DNA of 64,000 bases, taken from positions 6,976,001 to 7,040,000 of the forward strand of contig JABWDB010000005.1 in NCBI GenBank assembly GCA_019614645.1, given 5' to 3'. Both the position numbers and the translations under genes were made by a program. Below the pieces are notes generated by a model, which saw only the letters and a program-made list of their open reading frames with translations, was not told the origin of the DNA and ran no database searches. Shown here in pieces: positions 34,348 through 45,739 of this stretch. Position 1 is the stretch's first letter, and each line of letters begins with the position of its first letter. Origin of the DNA: Stratiolaelaps scimitus (Eukaryota; Arthropoda; Arachnida; Mesostigmata; Laelapidae).

Positions 34348-36198
34348 TATCCTGTTGTTTGTTGAGCAATATGTGCTCTATTCGGAGTTGGGTCGAATTC
34401 GAAAAGTCATGTTCTGTAGCTGACATCGATTACCTGCTAATAGTTTTCTTAATCCAATGTTTCAATTGGATCCTCATTAACGGGGATGTTACTGGTGATT
34501 GATGATGTTATATTGAATTTCCTCTCAGGTAGACGATTGCCCTAAACGCTGTGTATTATATTGCTGACTAAATTTAGATTTAGCACACCTCGATATAAAA
34601 TCGAAGTCGAGGTCTAGCGAGGTGGAATGTTCCATCTCGTATACCAACATTGAGCTTTGGGTATTGCGCTTAAGGAAAGAGGTCATATAACTAACAAGAG
34701 TATGCCCCTATATATTTGTTTTAATAAACAGATTCAATACGACATACGGTCACGTTATAATCAACAGATTTGTTTCGTTGTTGCGGTTGCACATCAGGGT
34801 CGCGTTTAGAAATGCTTTTGTTCGTAAGTTCACCAGGCTGATCAAGACGAAGGATTAGACTTGACGTTGTTGCCCGCTGGTGTGAGGTATGGGCAAATGG
34901 CTAATTATTATAAGAAGTGCCATGAGGGTGTCACAACTCCACAGTCGACGAGCATCAACGAGACGGTCATGGTCAGCAGTAGAAGCGGTTAAGGCCTACG
35001 AATGAAATAACCATGGCAAATTCCGACTTTTCCCGCATGTTTAGCATGGAGACAACTTCTATTTTAAAGGGCCATTTAAAAGCAATTTACCCCTTAAAAA
35101 CTACGTATGGCTGTCCTATAACCGGCGATTCAGGGTGAGATGTTATCAGAAACAGTCTCTCTGTTCCAATGGATATGATTTGCTATGCAGAGCGGCCAAC
35201 ACAGAGTATTGGAAATAATTAGTCACTGAACGTGACTTCAATGCAGAAACAGATGAGGCAGCTGCCGATACCGGTTGGGGGCAGGGCGATAAACATTTAT
35301 TCCTGTCTTTTGAACCTGTTTGCTTTAGCGATTCGATTATTGATATGATCGCAACAATAAATTTGATTTCCATAATTGTGCAAATTTTTGCTTATATTCG
35401 AACAAATTTACAGGTATGATAAGAGAAAATAAATAGTAAATATAAAAGTTAAAAAAATTATAGTACAGCCGCAATGTGGTCCGCTACCCATCTGGCATAT
35501 AAAGGACTTAGTTCTATGCCGCGTACAACATATCTGAGGTTGTTCCTCATGCCTCATAGGTTTTAAAAATCACTTGTGTTGTGGTCACAAATATTTATCT
35601 GGTATATTGTCTTCGTAGCCATCTATAAATTAGACTATTACGAGCAGTAGGCGGCGTTTACGGACCAGTCAGTCGCTGCTGGGAGACACAAGGCGAGCCA
35701 GTGTGTTATCGGTCAGATAAAACAAAGACTACAAATTGGAATAAGCTTGATGCGCACCAAGGGGGACGCTTTCTTAAACTAAAAAGTATAATTTTAGAGA
35801 ATAGTGCCGGAACTTCAACAATAAACAGTACCACATCGGTGTAAACCTTCCATATAATTCTCTTCACTTTTATCTTGACGCTGACAGTATTCCTCGGTTT
35901 CAAAGACGCTTGTCGAGGTTTTCAAAAACACGAGAGGCTAAACGGCGGGATGTAAATACGCCCGTAACAGGAAGCCTAGTACAGTGGCGCAGGTTACTGC
36001 TCATAGCGTTCGTCTTCTAAAACTGGCTTCACAAACTGGCATATCACTGGGGGTGCTTCTTTACTCAGTTGTTTCGTTTGCGAAGGTACTATGACAAGCC
36101 CAAATGCCACTAAACACTTGGGCAGGTCACACACATGGCATGCACCTATAAAACATTTGTGTCCCGACACGATTCGAAATATACAAATATAAGACCTC

Positions 36199-36279
36199 AT
36201 TATAATTGATTTGTGACCACACAAAAGCCGGTGGCTGTACAGGTGGTCACAAATCAATTATAATATATCTACAGCCACC
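36199..36279. repeat. nested inverted repeat (fold-back structure)
   Basis: Arms 36199-36220 and 36243-36264 are perfect 22-bp reverse complements around a 22-nt spacer. A second pair (GGTGGCTGTA at 36230-36239 and TACAGCCACC at 36270-36279) interlocks with the first. GTGGTCACAAAT also occurs alone at 35580. It could be a fold-back element end or a cruciform-forming site. Confidence 0.6.
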
Positions 36280-37650
36280 TAACTATTTAAACGATAGTAA
36301 AACATCTCCCAAGTCGCAGATTCAAATCTTCATGCCGGCCTCAGGGGGGCTGGGTGGGTTTACCTCTCCACAATTCTCTATAGAGGTGCTATTCTAAGTG
36401 AGTGGATATCATCTGTTAGTACCCAAGTAGCACCATTGCATAGCCTAAATAGACGGTATTTGTTGACAATGCTAAAATGGTATGACAGAGTTCGACCCAC
36501 ATTAGATGCTAACACTTACAAGAAACGCGATGACACTCATAGGCATATAGGAAGGTTGGCTTTGACTCTTCTCAAGGGAAAAAATTAAAAAAATGAAAAT
36601 CTTAAAATAAACATTTGATCTATTGCACGAAACGTACGCATAGATTCAGCAATGGTTGGTTACCAAATTGGGCGAGTTGAGCTCTCGGCGCGTATGTGCT
36701 GATTGTTATCTCATCAACCCTTAGGATTAGGCGAGTGTCCACGGCAGCTGCCATTAGAATATGGCCTTATTCGCTTGCATATATTATGTATACCTAGGCA
36801 TTGATGTCTGCACGGAAGGAGTAATTCGTTTAGGATTCAAAAGCCAGTTTCCGATTGTTTGCGGTGGATGGGTTTTATAATGAAGCCAAGAATCGAGTGT
36901 TCGAAGCTTGTTCGCATTCGCATCAAGGAACTTTGTCCGGTCATTTTAACAGACAACACCCAGCTCAAGGACCAAGGGGTAAATAGTTTTGTTTCAAAAA
37001 GATATCTGATGGCCTTCTGATCTGAGAAAGTAACTGAGATCCAAAAGCTCTGACAAGAAAAATTTGTTTGTTCCTACAAACGTTTATGAATAAGGGCAAC
37101 AGCTATCATCTAATTGTCTCTCTCTCTCTCTCTGAGGTTCAATCGCTGCAAAGTCATAATATCAGAGCCAATGTATGTATGCTTGCAAGTGTCCCACAGG
37201 ATCGGTAAAGACCCAACCTACCATTAGAGGCAATAGGGCAGCAGGGCAGAAGAAGCAAAAAAATCGCAGGCCAAGTATCTCTTTGGAAATACCTTCACTC
37301 TCGGACACCAGCGGCGATCACCGAGCTACACATGTATTGATAAGACACTTGATATCTGAGAATATTTATCGTCCGGAAAAGTGCCTGCGCGATGGCCTTG
37401 GAGGAGGCATCTCCCGCGTTTGCTATCGGCTTCATATCTGGGATCTGTGGCTCTTTCCCTATACATACTGATTAATTCCTACTGCATTACAGGTCTGGGG
37501 CTGCGGTAACTACACACATTTTCCGTGTTAACTGAATCGGTGAACGCCGCTGTGCAAGAAGTACACGTTTTTTCCCTGTTATTTGAATATGCAAACGTTC
37601 GAATGCCTACAACTAACTAAAAAGTTTATTTGTAACTACGTGGGGCTGGA

Positions 37651-37672
37651 GTGGGAGTGCTGACACTCCCAC
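37651..37672. repeat. short perfect hairpin
   Basis: GTGGGAGTG, loop CTGA, CACTCCCAC. Nine perfect, mostly GC pairs. The context is AT-rich and gene-free. Confidence 0.4.
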
Positions 37673-38625
37673 GTGTCATAAGTACCACTTTATTGACAGG
37701 TTAGAATCAAAACCCGCTTTACATGTTCGTAAGATTTTTTCAATTAAAGTTTTGTTTTACAATTGTGTTTCATAGACAGCGTGGATTTTATCGACGCTCG
37801 CAGTGAATCATAATGCCTATGTCACAAATTAACTAACGTTACAGCAGAGAGATGTCCCGCGCTCCGCCATAGACAATTTGTTGGCCAACACACGGTCGTC
37901 TCGTAACATTGATATATGTATATAAACCTTCACCATAGAACAGGCTACCTGCCAATTGTTGAGCAGCGCCAACGTTTCCCGAAATGTTTAACGAAAATGA
38001 AGGTACTAGCGAAAAACGCTCTGAACAACTAGCACGATGTTCGCGAGTTCATTCTCGCTCTGCAAGCAACAGGGTCGCTAAGCGCATTACAGTCTGATAG
38101 TGACGTGGGAACGCTGCTCCGTACGTTAACCTGTTCAAGAGTGGGTGAGTTGTAAACACGGTTCGGCATACGTTCACGGTAAATAGATAACGGGATACTC
38201 TGCTTCTATTCCGGCTAGCGCGATCCCTGTTTCGGAGGTGCGTCTCGGTGGTGCTCAACAAAGGCCAGGCGATAACAGGACGTCACACAAAGGTTTAGTG
38301 AGATCTCGGTCTTCGCTCGCCTCCCGCTCATAGAGTAGATAGCAGCATTTGCTACTACCGATTACGACATTATAGAGCTGATACATGATATTATAAATGC
38401 ATCCGTTGGAAGTATTGGTGCTCATCGTTATTTGGGGGCTCCTGTTAGCTTCTGCCGTAATCGCGTTTACTGTCACGCTTGTCTTACAGCAGGAGGCGTC
38501 TGACCCGGCGAGCCCCTCGCACAGGACCATGGGGTAAAGCGGGACAGTCTAACAGGACCTTGAAGAGCTGACAATAAAAGTAAACGTCAGATTGATTTCC
38601 CAATTCTCGAATAGAATGCGTACGC

Positions 38626-38629
<4 letters not shown>

Positions 38630-38704
<75 letters not shown>
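38630..38704. repeat. (TA)n microsatellite, 75 bp
   Basis: Uninterrupted TA repeat, the longest in the window. Any Ile-Tyr reading frame across it is an artefact. Confidence 0.95.
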
Positions 38705-38705
<1 letters not shown>

Positions 38706-38743
38706 GGGCTTATAAGCGTACGACCTGTGGCTAAAACAAATAC

Positions 38744-39103
38744 ATGTGTGTAACATCAATTTTCTCAAATAAGGTTCGCACAGCAGCAACCATCCGACTA
38801 CTGACAAGGTACAGCAGTTTTTGCTGCGGCAACAGCAACGAACTAAGCGATGGCGCGCGTAGACGCAGCTACGGGCACAATTCTCGTGTCGGTCTTTGCG
38901 GCCGCCGCCGCCGCAACATTGATACCCTACAGCATGGCCGGCCCAAAGGCACTGAGACAAGAGGCTACGCCGAGAATCAATTTGAAAATTGATACACTGT
39001 GTCGCTACTGCCAATGATAATGGCCGTAACAGCAGACTAAAGCTGTTCAACTTATGGGTAGTCGCATGGGGCACGTATGAGGTATGTGTGTCTTCACGAT
39101 ACA

Positions 39104-39137
<34 letters not shown>

Positions 39138-40140
39138 CCATTCGCCCCTCCTCCGAGTATTCGTCGCTGTCGCGTGTGGGCGACCAAGCATCGGCTGTTC
39201 GCAGTTAGCCGTGTAGAGCGTCGCAGCAGCCAAGCGTTGTTTTTGCTGCTGCTGTTCGATTGGCGTCCGTGTTCAAGTGTTCCTGTATCGAGTAATTGCT
39301 CGGCTATTGCTCTCCCGCCTACCATCAACCAACCCGCGCGGATTATATGCGAGCGCACGTGCGATCTGGCCGTGCCCCCAGATAGACGACAACTACTCGA
39401 TATATTTTGTCAACTGCCACTATAGTACAGACTGCTACCGCAGCGGCAGCTGTAACAGCACCAGCAGGAGCAGCAGCATCTGAAGCTGGGGTAGCGGTAA
39501 CCGTCGAACGGGAACTCCGCTCGGTGGAGGCAGAAGAGGCGATCTCTCCTTGTAGAAGTCGATCTGTTCATCGATCTAGTTGTCTTTTGACTCCACGTGA
39601 ATGCCACCGATAGCTGATGCTGCTGTCACTTCCGCTAGTGCTGCTGCTGCTGCTTCAGAGGATCTCGGTGGAGAATCAGCGTCGAACGGACAGGACAACT
39701 GAATGCTCGCGGTGAGCAGTCGGACGGACTACCGCCGACGCGCTAGCAGAGGCCGACACCGTTAGGATACAACCGTTAGAAGCAGGCAGAGTGGCCACGG
39801 CTGTGGCGGCGACCTACGGCGTCGTAACAGATTGAAAAGATCGACGAGTAGTGACTTTCTGCGTCTGCGCGCCCGCCGCTACTGCACTATTGTAAGCCCA
39901 AGGTGGGGAGAGCGACGGACTGACGTCAGTACGAGTATGCCTGCCAGAGCGGCCACGCGGGCCGAGCTGCGGCTGCTGCTGCTGCTGTTGCTCGAAGAAA
40001 AAGCAACCGACAAAACCGCGCTAACCTCTCGAACAGAAGCGGCAAATGCAGCTGTATCCACGGGGTGGCTGGAGTTCGAGCGATTATGGCCATGTAATAT
40101 ACCAGCGACACAGAACATGCGAGCGGATTGGGAAGGCTAA
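38744..40140. other. GC-rich block, possible promoter or 5' exon region
   Basis: Rich in GCC, CAG and CTG triplets with overlapping ORFs on both strands, none with homology I recognise. A GTGAGC donor-like site occurs on the plus strand near 39711. This composition suits a regulatory or 5' untranslated region more than a coding exon. Confidence 0.35.
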
Positions 40141-40848
40141 AATGGGTAAAGGAGGAGGATCAAAGATATCACATTGGATACAAATGGTGACGAGTAGCCG
40201 ATAAATGGAAATCCCATAGCAGAAAACTTGCACAAATTGGAATCGTTGCATTGATGCCTAAGAGGTGCGTCGTTATTAAGTGTTGATCACTGACAACGTG
40301 ATACGGATGAGCTTGGGCACGCTGACACGGCTGTTTTTTTTTAAAGAAACACTATATGGTGTTCGTATGTAGCATAGGATGCATTGATGACAAGATTGCC
40401 TTCTATTATACTCAAGGTTCATGGTTATATTTAGGGTTTTGTGCCTTAAAATTTCGTTAATCAGATGTTTAGATAGCAAATGTGTGAACCATTTGAACAC
40501 GGGCAAAACGGCGAATCGGGCCACTTATTAGCCAGTTTGATGGATTAATGTAGTACAAGCGCAATTATCAAATATTGATTAATTATCGTCACATGAATAT
40601 TGGGTTTTGGTCGCTAACCGTGACGCAACTGATTATCCAGCGCCGTCACAACTTGTTAAACATGATCAAACTTAATTCCTATCATTATCATGTTTATGAA
40701 ATTAGCAAACTTGTACGTTTAGTTCTTAGGAAGTTCCAGCCGCGTGAGGTACAGGACAACTGAGAGGCAATCCCTCAAGGGACAAGTTTACACAAACAAC
40801 AAAAAACCGCATCCTCCACCCAACGGATGGTGCGAACATCGCGCTCAC

Positions 40849-40958
40849 CTGTACGCTTGTCGTACGCAGTAAATGCAAAATGTATCTCGTCCCGTGAGCT
40901 GACTGACTGTTCCCGTAGAATACTGAGGTTGGGGACCACCCGCGGTTTGTACGATCAT
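40849..40958 (-). other. candidate exon, unknown product
   Basis: A 110-nt segment between acceptor gtaatgatgttctag and donor ACAG then GTGAGC. All three frames are open over most of its length. The most protein-like contains SSRDEIHFAFTAYDKRT. No family recognised and no neighbouring exon identified. Confidence 0.25.
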
Positions 40959-40991
40959 CTAGAACATCATTACACAATAACAGTTCATATA

Positions 40992-41043
40992 GCATTGCAA
41001 AATTGCAGCTCCTTTAGTAAACCAATAAACTGTTTGCCTTTAT
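40992..41043 (+). repeat. SINE family B 3' module
   Basis: GCATTGCAAAATTGCAGCTC then CTTTAGTAAACCAATAAAC, a few mismatches from the 18.4 kb copy. No tRNA-like head is seen upstream. Confidence 0.55.
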
Positions 41044-42204
41044 CCCCGACATTTATTCGAATTTATTGAAAAATTAGTCCCCACCAAGCCAACGGTAAAA
41101 GCGCAGGTGGTCTACTATAGGGGTCTATTAAAGGCACCTTGCCGTTGGCGCTCAAAATAGATACTAAGTAGCACGCTGATTAACTCTAACGATATGATAT
41201 TGAAATAGACTAAATATTCGCACATCCTGCAGGAGTAGTGGTCCCAGCCAATATCGGGCAAAGCAAGTTTGTGGTGGGCAAAGTAACCTGCTTAAAAGAA
41301 GACCGAGGTCGTGGATGAGACTTAGAGAAGACAGAGGGAACGCTTGTATGCATCATTTATGCATTTGTTCTCCTGTGTTCATTAACGTAAGGCAACCCTG
41401 GCGGGGGACCAGTCAAAGTTATATCTTTTTCAAAGGCGAATTTTTCAAATTTGTAAATTTATATGTATTAGCGATCCTTCAATTGTATCTCAGAACAAAA
41501 AAGCAAAATAGCAAATAAGTAGTATAACTTACCCTCAACGGAACTATCACGCTACCGTCTATGCAGATATAGATTTACACAGATAACATGAAGTAATATA
41601 GCTGTAATTTTTCCAACATCCAGTATAGACAACATAAGAGAATAGTGATGATTGAGAATGTTAAATACCAGTGTTTGTACAAATCAAAATCTGCGCCTGC
41701 TCCTCCACCCCACATACAAAGTATTACACACATAAGCGAACATTTCAGTTAACAATAGGTCATTCGTAGCTATTTGTTAAGGGTGTCTTTAGATGTATTT
41801 CACGTTCAGCGGGTACAATTGTTATTCGTAGTCAATTTTCAATTAAATTCAATTCAGATTTATTGACGGAACCACCATGTTTTTGTACAATTTTTAAGTT
41901 CTCGCTAAAAGAAGAAAAATGCTAATAATAAGATGATCATTGACATTGAATATAGAATATCCAAACAATTCGTAGGAACAAGGAATAAAATATGCGGGAT
42001 GCATAAAACGCGAGCGAACCTACTAGAGTAACAACCGTTCTACTTCTAACGAGAGCTATTTGGCAGAGTGAATTTAATTTATTTAACTAAATGCAATTTA
42101 TTACTGAAACGGCAATATTCACATAATTTTCGTGGGGCACAGCCTCACCAATATATCCACATATGTACACTCAAGATATTATAGACACATATAGTATATA
42201 GCAC

Positions 42205-42652
42205 ATATAGACCGGCTTCCCCCGCGCATTCCCGCTCAGGGCCGGGGATAGGTGGACCGAGCAGCCGTTACCTCTTGGGTAGATTGGCTGTCCTGTCACG
42301 GGGGCCACCTCCTTCACCAGTCTCTTCCCGCGCATTCCCGCTACGGGCCGGGCACTAGGTGACCGGGCGTTCCCGGGCAGGACCCCAACACGGGAGCCAC
42401 AGTAGTCATAGGAGACTAAGGCACCCGGCTATAGAACACTAGCCGGAGCAGTACACACCTTCCCCAGAAATCGAAGTAATACCAAGCATGCCGACTCTGG
42501 GGAAGAGGCACACTCTCAGCAGAGGATGGTTTTAGCAGGCAGAGGCGTTTTGTCATCCACGTCAACCCTGCACTGGATCGGCCCACTTTCATGGAGACTG
42601 GAACGTCTCTGGTGGCGTTTGAAGAAAATTTCCTCCTCTAAAAAAAAAAAAA
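42205..42652 (+). mobile_element. poly-A-tailed retroposon, longest copy of a dispersed family
   Basis: A GC-rich insert in AT-rich DNA, ending in a run of A at about 42640-42651. It contains a near-duplicate CCCGCGCATTCCCGCT...GGGCCGGG motif (near 42219 and 42327). The last 120 bp recur at 61712-61850 and, reversed, at 30357-30449. The tail and dispersal fit retroposition. Its 5' limit is an estimate and no target duplication was identified. Confidence 0.55.
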
Positions 42653-43799
42653 CATATAGCAACCATTATAGTCACATAAACGTGACGATTCATTTCATTA
42701 TGATACACAGCAATGAATTATTTACAAGAATTCACTGAATTATGTTTATTCCTTGAGCTTTCGCCCAAACACCATTAGCTGATATAAGGAGCCAGTCCCA
42801 GACCGCAGCCAAGAGGTGGGCAAGAGCATAGGGGCTGAATTCTCTTACGAGGAATGTTCTCTCGAAGGTATTAGTTGGCCGGCGGATAGATCTTTTGACG
42901 ACGGCGATGACAGTGTCACGAGAAATTGATCCTCTAAGCGGCTTCCAAAAATCGCTCTAAGAGCGTCATTCTCAACGATCTCATCTTTGAGGATGATCGC
43001 TGTCTAGCTACCACCCCAGACAGGGTGAATCATAGCACAGGGCAGGTGAGAGCACAATGTTCTGTAAGCAAAAACAAAATCATTGTACTCTATTGCTCTC
43101 AGCCGTGTCGAACTACTGAACAGTGTGTACATCGGTACATTGATACGTAACTTTTCGAATCCTCCGTTGGGTCGTCCTATGTGTTCATGTATTTGAAGAA
43201 ATCGATTTTCTATTATATTCCATAATAAGCTTAGACCTCACGCACCTATGAACTCAACTGACCTTGCGTTTTCACCGAAATAAACATTTTGCCACCAATG
43301 CCTCGGGAAATAGGGAGTTGGCACAGGCCAAGTGTCGACAGGTGGTTGTCAAATCATCGTTTGGATTTGTTACCCCTTTGACCCGTTGGTTTTGCACCGA
43401 CGAATGATACTGGTTTATTCCTTACTCGGGAATGTGCATAGAAGTACTGCGCCCGTGCAGTGATTATTTGCCAGTAGGCGTTTGAGACTCCTCCTTGAAT
43501 ACATTATTATGCAGTTCTTAATATACTATTAGTCATCATACCCATACTGCTATCCTATATTGAGTACTGTATTGATTGTACGAGTCCACATCACTGACTG
43601 TTTTTATATCACCATTCACTAGCAGGGATGTTGTCTGCAACTGTTGGCTATACAATTCTAGCCAACCGAAAATGTAACGTCTTGTCGTTGTTTTTAGCGG
43701 CACCATAACTCGTAGAGACTCGTCATCACTATCGAACGAAACGGCTATCGTGCGTCCCGCCAGATGCGTGCTATCGGCGCATCTGCCCAATTATGTCAT

Positions 43800-45650
43800 A
43801 CAGCCCCCCAACGAGATAATGCATTGAAATACAATGATCGAGCGTTTAATGAATAGAATAATGGTTACAGCATTGGTCCATTACACACCGCTAGCTGCTG
43901 TTCTGATCAGTGTGCTGTTCTGGCGTCATTATTATTATTATTATTAGTATTATGCGGTGGGTGTCATGAATCAGGCCCGTCTACGGCACCACTGTTCCAT
44001 ATCATAACTCTCCCTATAGTAAACATTATATTGAGCTGTTGGCTAGATACATGCGGAGTGGTTATAATAACGTCTGGCCCGGTTATTGGCGTCTGGCGTT
44101 GGGTAGTGGCCCCAGAGGCGCCCGCCGATGAACGGAGACCCAGACCGAGACCGCGTCATCGTGAAACAATGAAAGCGTCTATTCATTTCACACGGAGCTG
44201 CGATCGCCGTCAGGCCACGCTGGGCTGCGCCTGCTGCTGGCTCGGCCTGATAGGCCGTGCCGGCTATTCCAAGTCAAAGGCCCCGCCAGGTATTACACTG
44301 CATGCCAGTTGACGCTTGCCGCCCACTGCCGCGGCTCGCGTCGATCGTTTTGATCGCAATGTAACGCTGCAGCGTTCCAACCGTATGTCTACCTCCTGGT
44401 AGGCAACGCCGGTAGAGCACGGTTTCGCCACCGCTGCCGTCACAACTGAACACCACCGTCACCGAAAATAACAACGATGTCACCTCCAGCAATGCGACAA
44501 GATGGGACAAGTTGGGACTGGAGAGGCGGCAGACAACGACAGCGGCGACTACCGACTACCGACTACTATAAGTAACAAGCCGAACGTCGCCGCCACGACC
44601 AGCACCACCGCCGCCGCCGCAACCGCCACAACGCCATCGTGATGTGCAACGGGCTGTAAACAGTGTAATGGTGTAAAGCAGGCGCGGCAGGCGGTAGGCG
44701 ACAGACCTCAGACGGGTACCCACAAGCCCCCAATGCACCGGCGGCGGCGTTGGCGTTACGTTGTTGGGGACGACACTATTTGATATGGACGCAGTGAAGG
44801 GCGCCAACGATGCAGATTGCAGTGGCAGATGATGATGATGATGGTTATAACGAGGCGCCCAGGTGGTGGGGTGAGAGGTTAGGGAACCGTGGTGGTAGCA
44901 GCAGCAGCAGCAACTCCTACAGAACCCAGGGCCCAGACCGCGGCGATGCGTCTCCATGTTACGGGATGGCGCTGGACGACATGTTCTGTAATCTGTGTAT
45001 GAGGTTCTGCGGACACGCGGACGGGAGTAGAACAATTGTTATTGTTGTTGCTGCTATTTTGTCTCAACTAGCGCGGTACCAGTGTAATCTACGGTCTGAC
45101 GACGACAGTGTCACTCACTCGCTCACCGTAGACACGGAGTAGCAACGAGAGCCCTGCCCAGAGCCGGCGCTTCATCTGTCGATAGCATCTCACCGTCGAG
45201 CCGGCAAATATCGGCTGTAGAGTGGCGTGTACTGCCAGCGATGCCGAGTCCCTATTGATTCGACTGGTTGGGACGGCTAAACGTGTCGCTGCTGTGAGAG
45301 CAGTGAAATACAGAAATATAGCGAGGCTGGCCCGAAATCCGCAGTCCACTTCCAACACTACTACAATTGCTACTAATGACACTATCGAACCAATTCGTTG
45401 GTTCGCTGATAACGTTGATCCAAGTATTGATGAGAGGGTGTCTCCCCAGGGGTTAATGTAGCGAAACATGATCGTTGCCGATACAATAGCCTTCTGCCCC
45501 CACGTCTCCCAACGATCACTTCTCGACGTAGATCGGCCGCCACCGCCGCCACCGCCGCCACCGACGTATGAATGCAATAATTCCCATCCTCATTTCTCAT
45601 TATCATGCCGCTGTAAGCTTGGGGACACCCTTGTCGGTCCTTGTTAGTCT
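43800..45650. other. GC-rich block, possible promoter or 5' exon region
   Basis: Contains (ATT)n at 43927-43948, GCC/GCN triplet runs at 44584-44632 and 45537-45565, and (GATGAT)n near 44828. Long ORFs lie on both strands in several frames, the sign of stop-poor GC-rich DNA rather than a gene. No domain recognised. Confidence 0.35.
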
Positions 45651-45689
45651 CTTACGATATTAAGGTCGTGGTCTAGGTAAGGTAAAGGT

Positions 45690-45731
45690 AAAGGTTTATT
45701 GGTTTATTGAAGGAGCTGCAATTTTACAATA
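45690..45731 (-). repeat. SINE family B 3' module, reversed
   Basis: The minus strand reads GTATTGTAAAATTGCAGCTC followed by CTTCAATAAACCAATAAACC, nearly identical to the 18.4 kb copy, then a short GGTAAA-type tail repeat (reversed at 45678-45692). It appears to be the youngest copy of the module. Confidence 0.6.
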
Positions 45732-45739
45732 CAAAGCTT

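Larger units (their letters stand above)
34400..38700. other. no recognised gene
   Basis: AT-rich, with short ORFs only. Notable items are the fold-back at 36.2 kb, the hairpin at 37.65 kb and a (TC)n tract at 37115-37132. Confidence 0.6.

Noticed and set aside
38484..39233. 249-codon minus-strand ORF
   Set aside because: Its length comes from a stop-free (TA)n tract (Ile-Tyr repeats) fused to unrelated frames in GC-rich DNA; there is no domain or start support.
44556..45035. 159-codon minus-strand ORF in GC-rich DNA
   Set aside because: Low-complexity frame (His, Gly, Cys and Pro runs from triplet repeats) with equally long ORFs on the other strand and no domain.
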